Under the pieces are notes generated by a model. That model was not told the origin of the DNA. It searched no databases and was given only the letters and a program-made list of their open reading frames with translations. A DNA stretch of 64,000 nucleotides from Mesorhizobium sp. M4B.F.Ca.ET.203.01.1.1 (lineage in GTDB: Bacteria > Pseudomonadota > Alphaproteobacteria > Rhizobiales > Rhizobiaceae). Position numbers and translations under genes: made by a program. The stretch is from assembly GCF_004791025.1 (NCBI RefSeq), contig NZ_SRUO01000007.1, positions 247,491-311,490 of the forward strand. The letters run 5' to 3'. Positions 44,508-53,537 of this stretch are shown piece by piece. Position 1 is the first letter of the stretch. Every line of letters starts with the position of its first letter.

Positions 44508-44853
44508 GGCGCCAATGCATGCCGCCCCGTGGGGGAATTTGGGGCGACGGCATGCATGAACAAGTTAAGGGCGTCGCCCTCATGCGACGTGCTTAGGGAG
44601 AAAACCCGGTCGAGTCCCCACCCTCCCCGTCCCCAACGACCGGGTTTTAGGAGCCGGCCCTGTCCCCGGGCCGGCTCCGCCATTTCTGGCCAAGATAGTT
44701 TAGACCCCGGCAGGATGATACGGCTCAGTAGTCCGGATTTCTGTTTGCAGCCGCCTCTGCTACAACAGCAAGCAGCGCAAACCGGGGCCTGGTTGTGGTA
44801 TCTCCGGCTAGAAATCGAGAGTTCGAGAATGCGCCAGCCGGGGGACGTGCTGC
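44508..44853. other. Intergenic region with three consecutive perfect or near-perfect hairpins
   Basis: ATGCATGCCG (44515-44524) pairs with CGGCATGCAT (44548-44557) and the inner GCCCC/GGGGC; AAAACCCGGTCG (44601-44612) pairs with CGACCGGGTTTT (44637-44648); GGAGCCGGCCC (44650-44660) pairs with GGGCCGGCTCC (44668-44678). The middle one looks like a terminator with its T run inside the stem. No open frame of note is present. Possible roles are termination, a small RNA, or a mobile short palindrome. Confidence 0.55.
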
Positions 44854-45606
44854 ATGCCGACCGAAGCCCGATCGCCGCGCCTTGCGGTTCTCATCGACGC
44901 CGACAACGCTTCTGCCAAAATCGTCGATGGTCTGTTCGAAGAGATCGCGAAGATCGGCGAAGCCAGCGTCCGCCGCATCTACGGTGATTTCTCGAACGGC
45001 CGATCGAAAGGCTGGAACGAAGTAGTCTTGTCAAAGCACGCGATCATTCCGCAGCAGCAGTTTGCTTACACGCCCGGAAAGAACGCTTCCGACATCACGC
45101 TGGTGATCGACGCGATGGATCTGCTTCACAGCGGTCGCTTCGACGGCTTCTGCCTAGTCTCTTCCGACAGTGACTTCACGCGGCTTGCTGCGCGCATACG
45201 CGAACAAGGTGTCGATGTTTTCGGATTTGGAGAGCAGAAAACCCCCTTGAGTTTTCGGCAGGCATGTCGCCGTTTCGTCTATACCGAAAACCTTCTTCGC
45301 ATTGTCGAGAATTCTCAGAATGCAGCACCAGTTACGAAGCCACTTCAGCCCCCGAGCGCTGCTACACCAATACTGAAGAAAGTCATCGCTCAAATGGACA
45401 GCGAGGATGGCTGGGTGCTCCTTGGCACTTTCGGCAAGCAGCTCTCAAATCTCTTTTCAGATTTCGACCCTCGCACCTACGGCTTCGGCAAACTGAGCGA
45501 TCTGGTGAGAAAGACAGCCGCATTCGAGATTGAAAATCCCAAGGGCGGAGCCATGCGAATACGGGTCAAGCCTGCGACAAAGAAAGGGAAAAACAAATCC
45601 GAGTGA
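44854..45606 (+). CDS. NYN-domain nuclease-like protein with OST-HTH/LOTUS domain
   Basis: A 250-residue protein. The N-terminal PIN-like NYN domain has its acidic residues in LIDADNAS (D15, D17), SDITLVIDAMDLL and SSDSDF, as expected for an RNase. The C-terminal part (about 170-245, with VLLGTFGKQL and YGFGKLSDLV) matches an OST-HTH/LOTUS domain, which binds RNA. Together this suggests RNA processing or turnover. An ankyrin-repeat gene starts seven bases after its stop and is probably cotranscribed. Confidence 0.9.
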   Translation: MPTEARSPRLAVLIDADNASAKIVDGLFEEIAKIGEASVRRIYGDFSNGRSKGWNEVVLSKHAIIPQQQFAYTPGKNASDITLVIDAMDLLHSGRFDGFCLVSSDSDFTRLAARIREQGVDVFGFGEQKTPLSFRQACRRFVYTENLLRIVENSQNAAPVTKPLQPPSAATPILKKVIAQMDSEDGWVLLGTFGKQLSNLFSDFDPRTYGFGKLSDLVRKTAAFEIENPKGGAMRIRVKPATKKGKNKSE

Positions 45607-45613
45607 AGGTGCC

Positions 45614-46183
45614 ATGCTGGAAATTCCTGAAGACCGTTGCGAACGCGCCAGGCTGTTCAAGGCCATAGACGATGCCTTCAAGGCCGGCGATTTCGATGCG
45701 CTCGGCATTGCCGTGGGCGGCTCGCCGCGCTGGTTCGACGAGCGCATGCCGTTCGAGCTTGGCCTCGGCCATCCGCTGGAGTATGCGATCTACTGGAGTC
45801 CCCTCGCCTTCATCCCGGCTTTGATCGAAGCGGGCTCGAATCCGAACTACGGCGGCCATGCCGGATTTCCCTCTATTATCGCGGCGCTGTCCACCGAGCG
45901 GACCGACAAGCACGACATCATCCGCGTGCTGATCGAGCGCGGCGCGGATCCCGACATGCGCGGCGTCAACGACTGGACTCCGCTGCATTATGCGGTGGCG
46001 ATGCGCGATGCCGAGGCGATCCGCCTGCTTCTCGCGGCCGGCGCGGACCCGGCGCTCAGAACCCGCATCGACGACTATGCGACGGCGCTGGAGGAGGCCG
46101 ACAATGCCGGCTTTGAAGCCGGCGCTTCGCTGCTGCGCGAGGCGCTGGGAAAGCCTGGCTCGAATCCTGGCCGGAAACGTTGA
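45614..46183 (+). CDS. Ankyrin-repeat protein
   Basis: A 189-residue protein with ankyrin repeats; the clearest are HDIIRVLIERGADPDMRG and DWTPLHYAVAMRDAEAIRLL, with LLLAAGADPALRT after it. Such proteins bind partner proteins. The ATG is supported by AAGG upstream, seven bases after the NYN gene stop, so the two probably act together. No signal peptide. The N-terminal 60 residues are less repetitive. Confidence 0.9.
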   Translation: MLEIPEDRCERARLFKAIDDAFKAGDFDALGIAVGGSPRWFDERMPFELGLGHPLEYAIYWSPLAFIPALIEAGSNPNYGGHAGFPSIIAALSTERTDKHDIIRVLIERGADPDMRGVNDWTPLHYAVAMRDAEAIRLLLAAGADPALRTRIDDYATALEEADNAGFEAGASLLREALGKPGSNPGRKR

Positions 46184-46214
46184 GAGATGCCAACGGCCGC
46201 CGCCGGTCGCGGCC

Positions 46215-46742
46215 TCAGACCTTCTTCAGCCCGGCCTTGAAGCGCTTGCCGTTGGCGACGTAGTGCGCGGCCGAGCCGCGCAGCCTGGCGACTGCGGCGT
46301 CATCGAGTTCCCTCACGACCCGCGCGGGCGAGCCGACGATCAGCGAATTGTCGGGAAACGCCTTGCCCTCGGTGACCAGCGCGCCGGCGCCGACCAGCGA
46401 GTTCTTGCCGATCCTTGCTCCGTTGAGCACGATGGCGCCCATGCCGATCAGGCTGTTGTCGCCAATTTTGCAGCCATGCAGCAGCGCGCGGTGACCGATC
46501 GTGCAGCCCTCGCCGATGGTCAGCGGAAAACCTGGATCGGTGTGCATCACCGTATGCTCCTGCACGTTGGTCCCGGCGCCGATGGTGATCGGCTCGTTGT
46601 CGCCGCGGATGACGACGCCGGACCAGAAGCCGGCATCGCGGCCGATGTTGATGTCGCCGATCAGCGTCGCGTCCGGCGCGATCCAGTTGCTGTCGGCATC
46701 CACGAAGCTGGGCGCTTTTCCGTCGATCGCATAGGTCGGCAT
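46215..46742 (-). CDS. Gamma-class carbonic anhydrase-like protein
   Basis: A 175-residue left-handed beta-helix hexapeptide protein. The three zinc His positions fit H67 (VMHTD), H84 (IGHRALL) and H89 (LHGC), as in gamma-carbonic anhydrases and the YrdA/CaiE group. The family often includes inactive or CoA-related members, so activity is not certain. Convergent with the ankyrin gene. The next minus-strand gene upstream is a small membrane protein. Confidence 0.92.
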   Translation of the reverse strand: MPTYAIDGKAPSFVDADSNWIAPDATLIGDINIGRDAGFWSGVVIRGDNEPITIGAGTNVQEHTVMHTDPGFPLTIGEGCTIGHRALLHGCKIGDNSLIGMGAIVLNGARIGKNSLVGAGALVTEGKAFPDNSLIVGSPARVVRELDDAAVARLRGSAAHYVANGKRFKAGLKKV

Positions 46743-46761
46743 TGTCCGTCTCCGAATCGTC

Positions 46762-47106
46762 TCACGCTGGAAAGTGAGCCGACCCTAGGAGACCGGTCGC
46801 CCAGGATGCAATGGCGAGCAGGACGACGCCCTGCGCCAGCGCCCAGGCAATCGCCGTGCACCCGCACGACATCAGCGCCAGCGTGGTGATGCGGCCCTGC
46901 CTGCGGGCATCCAAAGCGTCATTGGCGAGCATGAACGGCCCCGCGCATGCCGTCGCGGCCAGCGATCGCAGTATGTGCGAAGGCGACACATAGGGCTCGA
47001 CGAAGGCAAGCCTGCGGCCGCTGGCCAGTTCCATCGCCGATCCCATCAGGCCGCCGGCGGTGAGGCCGACGGCGAAAGCAAAGAGCACGAGTTCCACACC
47101 ACCCAT
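46762..47106 (-). CDS. Small membrane protein, hypothetical
   Basis: A 114-residue protein with about three hydrophobic segments: VELVLFAFAVGLTAGGLMG, ILRSLAATACAGPFML, and a C-terminal IAWALAQGVVLLAIASW stretch. I do not recognise the family beyond similar rhizobial proteins. The ATG MGGVEL is supported by GGAAGG upstream; a longer in-frame extension to 47283 looks non-coding. It is divergent from the hypothetical gene that follows. Confidence 0.7.
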   Translation of the reverse strand: MGGVELVLFAFAVGLTAGGLMGSAMELASGRRLAFVEPYVSPSHILRSLAATACAGPFMLANDALDARRQGRITTLALMSCGCTAIAWALAQGVVLLAIASWATGLLGSAHFPA

Positions 47107-47230
47107 CTTTACCTTCCGTTTACCATGACGTCGCACAGTCGCATCCGACAGGCGCGCTGCAAGAGCCATGCCGCGCAATGTGTGCCGCCCGGGGACATCC
47201 AGCGGATCGGCGACCGTAACGGGGATAGCG

Positions 47231-47962
47231 ATGAAGCAGGCGGCAACCGCGAGTGGCCCGGAATTCGAGGTTGTCGATTCCACGCTTATGAAGCGGGTGT
47301 TCTATGCCTTCGCGGCGCTGGCGCTGCTTTCGGTGGCGATCAGCCTCGGCGGCAAATGGTTGGGGCGCTCGATCGCCATGGCCGGCTACACCGACGACAC
47401 GACCATCCACGAGGTGGTGATCGGCAACAATGTCATTGCCGTCCCGGCCAATTTCATCCGCTTCGAGCAGGCGCGGCGCGACGGCATCGCCTCGCGCCTC
47501 GACCTCTATATGCGCTACCCCGAGATGGACGGCTACAGCACAGCCGCCCGCGACGACTTCAACCATACGGGCGCGCGCAAGAACGTCGTCTTCCTCTCCT
47601 TCGAGCAGCAGATGATGTCGCGCGACATGAGCGGCCGCTTCGCCCCGATCTACAGCGCGCTGATCGTCCAGCCCGGCACGCCGGGACCCGGCGGCACGAC
47701 GCTTTATGGCTTCACCGAGAAATCAGGCTATCTCAACGAGGTGCTCGCGGTGGCCGGCCGTCCGGGCAAGGATCCGTTCGTTGCCCGCTGCCTGAGCGGA
47801 CCGAGCGCGGAGGAATCGCTGGCGCCTTGCGAGCGCGACCTCCAGGTCGGCGATGGCCTCAGCCTCACCTATCGCTTTCCCAGGGAATTTCTCGGCAACT
47901 GGCAGGCGCTGGACGCGGCGATCGCGGCGGCGGCCGCGCATGTCCTGAAGACAGGACGATAG
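47231..47962 (+). CDS. Membrane-anchored conserved hypothetical protein
   Basis: A 243-residue protein with one hydrophobic segment near the N-terminus (FYAFAALALLSVAISLGG, about 25-42), then a large domain outside the membrane. Recognisable blocks are VVIGNNVIAVPANFIRFEQ, LYMRYPEMDGYS and LSLTYRFPREFLGNW. Two Cys may pair. I do not know its function. The ATG MKQAATASG has GGGGAT upstream. It is convergent to the DUF3126 gene, with a strong GC-rich hairpin (47996-48020) between them. Confidence 0.8.
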   Translation: MKQAATASGPEFEVVDSTLMKRVFYAFAALALLSVAISLGGKWLGRSIAMAGYTDDTTIHEVVIGNNVIAVPANFIRFEQARRDGIASRLDLYMRYPEMDGYSTAARDDFNHTGARKNVVFLSFEQQMMSRDMSGRFAPIYSALIVQPGTPGPGGTTLYGFTEKSGYLNEVLAVAGRPGKDPFVARCLSGPSAEESLAPCERDLQVGDGLSLTYRFPREFLGNWQALDAAIAAAAAHVLKTGR

Positions 47963-48032
47963 GGCAAGTGACCACTACAAGATAAGAAGCGTTGACCGGG
48001 CTGCGCTGACGCAGGCCCGGCCAGCAGAGGGC

Positions 48033-48236
48033 TCAGCCCAGGTCGATGTCGAGAATCGCCATCGAGAAATTGTAGTCGCCATCGTCCTCGTCCTTGAAGA
48101 CGATGCCGAGGAATTCGTCGCCGACATAGACTTCGGCCGAATCTTCCTTGCGCGGGCGTGCCTTCACCTGGAGCTTGAGATTCTGGAAGACGCGCTTGAA
48201 ATAGGCGTCCAGCTTTCTGATTTCGTCCGGCTTCAA
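48033..48236 (-). CDS. DUF3126 family small protein
   Basis: A 67-residue acidic protein with the family core EIRKLDAYFKRVF and the C-terminal DGDYNFSMAILDIDL. The start is a TTG (written as Met-Lys-Pro-Asp) with GGAG about 8 bases upstream; using the upstream ATG would add a region unlike the family. Function unknown; the gene is widely conserved next to cysE in Hyphomicrobiales, as here. Confidence 0.88.
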   Translation of the reverse strand: MKPDEIRKLDAYFKRVFQNLKLQVKARPRKEDSAEVYVGDEFLGIVFKDEDDGDYNFSMAILDIDLG

Positions 48237-48380
48237 CAGTCTTCTCCGATCGTCGGGCTTGCTGGGTTGAACGCGCTTCTGGCACGTCGACAATGGCGAT
48301 GTAAAGGCAAGCCGGCGGCAGAACCGAAAGCGCCTCCGCATCTGCGGCCGGTTTCAGCCGCGCGGGCGGGCGCCCCGGCC

Positions 48381-49229
48381 TCAGATATCGAAGCTGACGA
48401 CGTGGTCCATCGTTTGCGAGGGCAGGAGCTGGTCCATCTGCCTGGAAGGCTGGTCGCAACCGGTCTCGCCGACGACGCGCGCCGGCACGCCGGCGACCGT
48501 CTTGTTGTGCGGCACCGGCGACAGCACGACCGATCCGGCCGCGATCTTCGAGCAATGGCCGACTTCGATGTTGCCGAGGATCTTGGCGCCGGCGCCGATC
48601 AGCACGCCGCGGCGGATCTTCGGATGGCGATCGCCACCGGCCTTGCCGGTGCCGCCGAGCGTCACGCCATGCAGAATCGAGACATCGTCCTCGATCACCG
48701 CCGTCTCACCGACGACAAGGCCGGTGGCGTGGTCGACGAAAATGCCCTTGCCGATGCGGGCGGCCGGATTGATGTCGGTCTGGAACACCGAGGAGGACCG
48801 GCTCTGCAGGTAGAGCGCGAAATCCCGCCGGCCCTGGTTCCACAACCAGTGCGCCAGCCTGTGCGTCTGGATGGCGTGGAAGCCCTTGAAATAGAGCACC
48901 GGCATGATGAAGCGGTCGCAGGCCGGATCGCGGTCGTAATAGGCCTGGATGTCGACGCGCACCGTGGCGCTCCAATCCGGATTGTCGGCAAGCATGGCGT
49001 TGAAGGTCTGACGGATCAGGTCGGAACCGACATCCTGATGGTCGAGGCGCTCGGCGAGGCGGTGGATCACCGCTTCCTCCAGGCTTTCCTGGTTGAGGAT
49101 GGTCGCATAGAGGAACGCCGCGAGCAGCGGGTCGCGGTTGACCGCTTCCATCGCCTCGTCGCGGATCGAGCGCCAGATCGGATCGACCGGCTGCACAATG
49201 CTGGGGCGGGCAATCGTAATGCTGTTCAT
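48381..49229 (-). CDS. cysE: Serine O-acetyltransferase
   Basis: First step of cysteine synthesis: acetylates serine. The 282-residue protein has the N-terminal helical SATase domain, then left-handed beta-helix repeats with the catalytic His in FVDHATG and the family stretch SILHGVTLGGTGK. A C-terminal tail that can bind O-acetylserine sulphhydrylase ends in Ile, as is usual. The ATG MNSITIARP gives the family length. It lies 144 bases upstream of DUF3126. Confidence 0.95.
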   Translation of the reverse strand: MNSITIARPSIVQPVDPIWRSIRDEAMEAVNRDPLLAAFLYATILNQESLEEAVIHRLAERLDHQDVGSDLIRQTFNAMLADNPDWSATVRVDIQAYYDRDPACDRFIMPVLYFKGFHAIQTHRLAHWLWNQGRRDFALYLQSRSSSVFQTDINPAARIGKGIFVDHATGLVVGETAVIEDDVSILHGVTLGGTGKAGGDRHPKIRRGVLIGAGAKILGNIEVGHCSKIAAGSVVLSPVPHNKTVAGVPARVVGETGCDQPSRQMDQLLPSQTMDHVVSFDI

Positions 49230-49352
49230 CGACGGTCTCCGGCCTGCCGGCTCCTTACCGGCCGCACATATAGGCCAGATCATAGCACGGGGGAACTCTA
49301 TTTTCCTTAGTGCTTTGTCAAATGGATTTGGTTCATCGGAAATCAAGCGGCC

Positions 49353-49455
49353 ATGGAAAACGAACCCTTGCGGCCATACAAGGCTCGACTTGCGTCGCCT
49401 CGGCTCCCGGCGTCAAATGTCGGAAGGGTGAAGCAGCATGGAAAACGAAGCCTTG
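49353..49455 (+). repeat. Direct repeat of the first 18 bases of the HD gene
   Basis: ATGGAAAACGAACCCTTG at 49353 and ATGGAAAACGAAGCCTTG at 49438 differ at one base, 85 bases apart. The first copy starts a frame of 91 codons that does not match the HD family. This may be a small duplication or a mis-start decoy. Confidence 0.6.
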
Positions 49456-50043
49456 ATCGACGAAGCGCTGAGAAACGAGCTCTCATCGCTCTATCGGGCA
49501 CCGGACCGCCACTACCACGGCCTTGCCCATATCGAGGCGATGCTGGCGCTGGCTGGCGAGTACAAAGCCCTGCTCCACGATCCCGTAGCGGTGGACGCAG
49601 CGATCTGGTTCCACGACGCCATCTATGACAGCCAGGCCAAGGACAACGAGGCGAAGAGTGCCGCTCTTGCAGAGCAAAAACTCGCCGGCCGCACCGACGC
49701 CGTGCGCCTCGGCCGCATCGCCGCGATGATCCTCGCCACCGCGACGCACGAATTGCCAAGCTCGGGCGATGCGGACTTCATCCGCGACACAGCGCTCTTG
49801 CTCGACATGGACCTGGCAATCCTTGGCGCGGCGCCCGGTACTTTCGACACCTATGAGCAGGCGGTACGCCAGGAGTATCAATGGGTCGAGGAGTCGATGT
49901 GGCGCGCCGGCCGCGGCGCGGTGCTGAAGAGTTTCCTCGCACGCCCGCATATCTTCCACACCGATGAATTCCGGCAACGGTTCGAGCCCCAGGCCAGACA
50001 AAACCTGGCGCGATCGCTGCAAGCGCTCGGAGGTGTTAGCTAA
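49438..50043 (+). CDS. HD-domain phosphohydrolase-like protein (COG4339 type)
   Basis: A 201-residue predicted metal-dependent phosphohydrolase. The N-terminal RHYHGLAHI and the HD pair in WFHDAIYD (H59, D60), then MILATATHE and DMDLAILGA, form the usual metal site. Substrate unknown. The start area carries a partial copy 85 bases upstream (see repeat). It ends with a four-base overlap into the convergent GNAT gene. Confidence 0.88.
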   Translation: MENEALIDEALRNELSSLYRAPDRHYHGLAHIEAMLALAGEYKALLHDPVAVDAAIWFHDAIYDSQAKDNEAKSAALAEQKLAGRTDAVRLGRIAAMILATATHELPSSGDADFIRDTALLLDMDLAILGAAPGTFDTYEQAVRQEYQWVEESMWRAGRGAVLKSFLARPHIFHTDEFRQRFEPQARQNLARSLQALGGVS

Positions 50044-50540
50044 TCCGGGAACGTCTCCATGCGCTCGGCATACGGCCTGAAGCCTGCGCGTCTGTAGACG
50101 GGCTGCGCATTGGGATGGTCATAGGTGTCGGTGTGCAGCCAGAGCCGTTCGGGCCGATATGACCAGATCGCGCGAAGCGACCGGTCGAGCAGGAACGGCC
50201 CGAGCCCGCGGCCCTGGAAGGCGGGCACGAGCCCGAAATGGGTGAGTTCGACGACGGACTGGCCAACGCTGTTGAACTCGCACAGGCCTGCCGCCTCGCC
50301 GTCGACGCGCAGGACATGGACATGCGTCGCCGGACTGGCGAGCAGCCGTTCGAGGTCCGCCGCTTTCATGCGCAGCCGCTGATCCCACTGCACGGCTTCG
50401 CCGACGGCGCGGTAGAGGCCGACATAGCCGGCGATATCGAGCGTTTCGCGCTCCGCCACCGCGCCCGCGACCGGAGCGGAAGAAGCCGCGCCGGACGGCG
50501 GCTCGGTCATCTCCATATAGGTGACGAGAAGGTCGACCAT
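50040..50540 (-). CDS. GNAT family N-acetyltransferase
   Basis: A 166-residue acyltransferase. The acetyl-CoA loop is QGRGLGPFLLD after ELTHFGLVPAF; PVYRRAGF follows near the end. The acceptor is unknown. Its N-terminus (about 1-35) is low-complexity. Its stop codon shares bases with that of the HD gene on the opposite strand. It begins 19 bases after an alpha/beta-hydrolase gene stop, suggesting a joint transcript. Confidence 0.88.
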   Translation of the reverse strand: MVDLLVTYMEMTEPPSGAASSAPVAGAVAERETLDIAGYVGLYRAVGEAVQWDQRLRMKAADLERLLASPATHVHVLRVDGEAAGLCEFNSVGQSVVELTHFGLVPAFQGRGLGPFLLDRSLRAIWSYRPERLWLHTDTYDHPNAQPVYRRAGFRPYAERMETFPD

Positions 50541-50559
50541 GGTCCTGACAGATGCGGTA

Positions 50560-51327
50560 TCAGAGCGGGTTTTCGGCGTAAAACTCCAGCACCCGCTGCT
50601 TGAAGCTCTTGTCGCCGACTGCCAGCATGTGGTCGCGGCCCTCGATGTGGAACGCCCGGGCGTTCGGCATCAGCGCCGCCAGTTCGTCCGGTGAGCCGCC
50701 GATGTCGTCCTTGGTGCCGACAGCGACCAAGGTCGGCTGCGCGATCCGCGCCATATCGTCTTCGCCAAGCAACTCGCGCGAGGTGGCGATGCAGGCGGCA
50801 AGCGCCCGGCGATCGCTGCGCGTCTGGTCGGCGAAGGCGCGAAACGAGCGGCCGCGCGGATGCGTCGTCGTTGCCGGGTCCTCGGCAAGCAGCGCTTCGG
50901 CGATCGGATCCCAGTCGCCGACGCCGTCGACCATGCCGATGCCGAGGCCGCCGAACACCAGCGTCGCCACCTTGTCCGGATCGGACAGCGCCAGGAACGC
51001 CGAGATGCGCGCGCCCATCGAATAGCCCATCACATGGGCGCGTTCGATGCCGAGATGGTCTAGCAGGGCGGCGCCGTCGGAAGCCATTTTCGCCGGCGTG
51101 TAGTCGGCCTCGTTGTAACTTTTCGACGACGAGCCGTGGCCGCGATTGTCGAAGGCAATCGCCCGGTAGCCGGCATCGTTCAGCGTCTTGAACCAGCCTG
51201 GCGACACCCAGTTGACATGGTGGCTGGAGGCAAAGCCGTGGATCATCAGCACCGGATCGCCGTGGCCCGATGCCGGCTGGCGATCGAGATAGGCGAGGTC
51301 GAAACCGTCATGCGAAAAATACTGCAT
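50560..51327 (-). CDS. Alpha/beta-hydrolase
   Basis: A 255-residue cytoplasmic hydrolase. The oxyanion motif MIHGF, the nucleophile Ser in GYSMG (S103) and the late His in GRDHML complete the triad with an Asp near TKDD. Substrate unknown. The ATG MQYFSHDGF begins the domain; the 15 residues before it are dispensable. It lies between the DUF192 gene and the GNAT gene on the same strand, with short gaps, so these three may form an operon. Confidence 0.9.
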   Translation of the reverse strand: MQYFSHDGFDLAYLDRQPASGHGDPVLMIHGFASSHHVNWVSPGWFKTLNDAGYRAIAFDNRGHGSSSKSYNEADYTPAKMASDGAALLDHLGIERAHVMGYSMGARISAFLALSDPDKVATLVFGGLGIGMVDGVGDWDPIAEALLAEDPATTTHPRGRSFRAFADQTRSDRRALAACIATSRELLGEDDMARIAQPTLVAVGTKDDIGGSPDELAALMPNARAFHIEGRDHMLAVGDKSFKQRVLEFYAENPL

Positions 51328-51346
51328 CGGCAAAGGTCCGGATTGT

Positions 51347-51910
51347 TCAGTTGGGATCGACGCTCGGCGCATCGCCCTTGTCAGGCGCCGGCTTGGCCGG
51401 CCCCGACGCCGAGCCGATGGCCGGATGGCGCAACAGGTCGCCGTCCGCGATACCGTCCTTGGCGGCCGTGCCTGCCTTGAGCTCGAGCACGAAGCGCACC
51501 GGTTCGCCGGGCGAGATGATCGCCTCGGACTGCGGCTCGCCTTTCAAGATTGCCCGGATCCTGCCGTCCTGGCCGACGAAGATCAGGTCGAGCGGCATCG
51601 GCGTGTTCTTCATCCAGAAAGTCAGGTCCCTGGACTCCTCGAACACGAACAGCATGCCGTGATCGTCGGCCATATGCTGGCGGAACATCAGGCCCGCCTC
51701 GCGCTCGTCGGGCGTGTCGGCGATCTCGATCGAAAAGGAACGCTCGCCCGATTTCGTCACCGCCACCAGCGGCGTCGGGTCGACCGGCAGGATCATGGCC
51801 TGGCCGTCCGCCGAAGTCGGCCGCTGCGAATAGAAATAGGCGCCCGCCGCGACGACGATAGCCATCGCGATGCAGATCGCGCCTGCCGTCAGCCAGTTCC
51901 TGTGAAGCAT
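51347..51910 (-). CDS. DUF192 protein, membrane-anchored
   Basis: A 187-residue protein with one N-terminal hydrophobic segment (about 8-28) acting as a signal or anchor, then DUF192 (about 55-165) with the family features GLMFRQHMADDHGMLFVF, FWMKNTPMPLDLIF and SPGEPVRFVLEL. Its role is not known; many are exported. It lies 19 bases upstream of the alpha/beta-hydrolase start. The gap to the cold-shock gene contains no gene. Confidence 0.9.
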   Translation of the reverse strand: MLHRNWLTAGAICIAMAIVVAAGAYFYSQRPTSADGQAMILPVDPTPLVAVTKSGERSFSIEIADTPDEREAGLMFRQHMADDHGMLFVFEESRDLTFWMKNTPMPLDLIFVGQDGRIRAILKGEPQSEAIISPGEPVRFVLELKAGTAAKDGIADGDLLRHPAIGSASGPAKPAPDKGDAPSVDPN

Positions 51911-52080
51911 GTAAAATCCTGAGCCGGGACGTCGTCCCAAGGTGTGTTGAGATTCAGGTCAGGCCGAGTCCGGAATGGTGGTTTCCGAGAGCCGGAGCGG
52001 AGCGTACTTCAGTTGCGTCAGCGCCGGAAGCACGGGAAGCCGCCATTTGCAGGCCGGCATCACCTGAATATCAACACAGC

Positions 52081-52677
52081 TTAGTGCGAGACCGGCAAGG
52101 TGCCCATATCGGGATGAATTTCGGCAGCCATAAGGCCTTTGTCGCCGCGGCCGAAGCGAACCAGCACGACCTGGCCGGGCCTGAGCTCGGTAATGCCGTA
52201 GCGGCGCAACGTCTCCATGTGGACAAAAATGTCCTCGGTGCCCTCGCCCCGGGTCAGGAAGCCGAATCCCTTGGTGCGGTTGAACCACTTCACCAGCGCC
52301 CGCTCAAGCCCGCTCTCCGGCGTCACGGTGACGTGGGTGCGCTGTTCCTGCATCTCAGCCGGATGGACCGCCGTGCTGGCATCCATGGAAAGAACGCGGA
52401 AGGCCTGCAGGCCGCGATCGCCCTGCTTGACCAGGCAAACGACGCGCGCGCCTTCCAGCGCGGTCTGGAACCCGTCCTTTCGAAGGCACGTCACATGGAG
52501 GAGAATATCACCGGAGACACCATCGTCCGGAAGAATGAAACCGTAGCCCTTGGCTACGTCGAACCATTTGATTGCGCCGGCGATTTCGACAAGGTCGGCG
52601 CCTTCGCCGCCGCTGTCACGCTTCAAGGCGCCCTCAAGGCTTCCGTCCCGCCCCGTAAAAGAGGCCTTTTCCCCCAT
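52081..52677 (-). CDS. Double cold-shock-domain protein
   Basis: A 198-residue protein with two cold-shock domains: [14 protein letters not shown] (from about 37) and [14 protein letters not shown] (from about 134). The DILLHVTCL and DIFVHMETL parts are the RNP2-like segments. It binds single-stranded RNA or DNA. Double CSD proteins are typical of Hyphomicrobiales. The start MGEKASF is preceded by AGGGGG. Its second domain is closer to the classical CspA sequence than the first. Confidence 0.93.
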   Translation of the reverse strand: MGEKASFTGRDGSLEGALKRDSGGEGADLVEIAGAIKWFDVAKGYGFILPDDGVSGDILLHVTCLRKDGFQTALEGARVVCLVKQGDRGLQAFRVLSMDASTAVHPAEMQEQRTHVTVTPESGLERALVKWFNRTKGFGFLTRGEGTEDIFVHMETLRRYGITELRPGQVVLVRFGRGDKGLMAAEIHPDMGTLPVSH

Positions 52678-52977
52678 AAGAATGCCCCCTTTTTTCAACA
52701 CAACCGCAACTGATTCTTGACATCAGATTAACACTGCGGCTTCCGGTCTGTGCAAGACCTGACGTGCCTTTTTTCACTGTTGAGCAGTGGAATACCTCAT
52801 TTGTTGTTTGCCGGCATGTCCGCAGCCGGGTGACGATGTCCTAAAATCGGACGCTGCCGCCGCTCCGGCTCTGCTTGACCATCGGATTGCCCTCTTGCCC
52901 CCGGCGCCACGGCGATTGCCCTTTGGCCGGGTGGCCCCTATGTTCCGCCGCGACGCAACGCCCCGGAGAAAGATCCC

Positions 52978-53418
52978 ATGCGCTATCTGCACACCATGGT
53001 CCGCATCGCCGACATCGATGCTTCGCTCGACTTCTACTGCAACAAGCTCGGCCTGAAGGAAGTGCGCCGCTACGAGAACGAGCAGGGGCGCTACACGCTG
53101 ATCTTCCTCGCCGCGTCCGAAGACGAACAAAGCGGCGTCACGGAAAAGGCGCCGCTGGTCGAATTGACCTACAATTGGGACCCCGAAGACTACAAGGGCG
53201 GCCGCAATTTCGGGCATCTCGCCTACGAGGTCGACGACATCTACGCCACCTGCCAAAATCTGATGGACAAGGGCGTCACCATCAACCGGCCGCCACGGGA
53301 CGGCAACATGGCCTTCATCCGCTCGCCGGACGGCATTTCGATCGAGCTGCTGCAGAAGGGTCCGGCCAAGGCCAAGGCCGAGCCCTGGGCCTCGATGGCG
53401 AACACCGGCAGTTGGTAG
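52978..53418 (+). CDS. gloA: Lactoylglutathione lyase (glyoxalase I)
   Basis: Converts the methylglyoxal-glutathione adduct to S-lactoylglutathione, detoxifying methylglyoxal. The 146-residue VOC-fold protein has [10 protein letters not shown] (metal His 5), the ELTYNW stretch (Glu), [10 protein letters not shown] (His) and ISIELLQKG (Glu), which form the metal site. The length fits GloA. The next gene (DUF2218) is 119 bases downstream behind a terminator. Confidence 0.95.
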   Translation: MRYLHTMVRIADIDASLDFYCNKLGLKEVRRYENEQGRYTLIFLAASEDEQSGVTEKAPLVELTYNWDPEDYKGGRNFGHLAYEVDDIYATCQNLMDKGVTINRPPRDGNMAFIRSPDGISIELLQKGPAKAKAEPWASMANTGSW

Positions 53419-53487
53419 GCCGGCAACGCCGATGTGATCGGTCGCCTATGGCGTTTTGCGAGACGGCGCCTATCTATGCAGTCATGG

Positions 53488-53515
53488 CGCCAGCCTCGCG
53501 AGGCTGGCGTTTTTC
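53488..53515 (+). terminator. Terminator after gloA
   Basis: A perfect palindrome CGCCAGCCTCG with its complement (53488-53509) followed by TTTTTC. The DUF2218 gene begins 22 bases later, so its transcription needs its own promoter or read-through. Confidence 0.88.
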
Positions 53516-53537
53516 TTGACCCATCGGAGAACCATCC

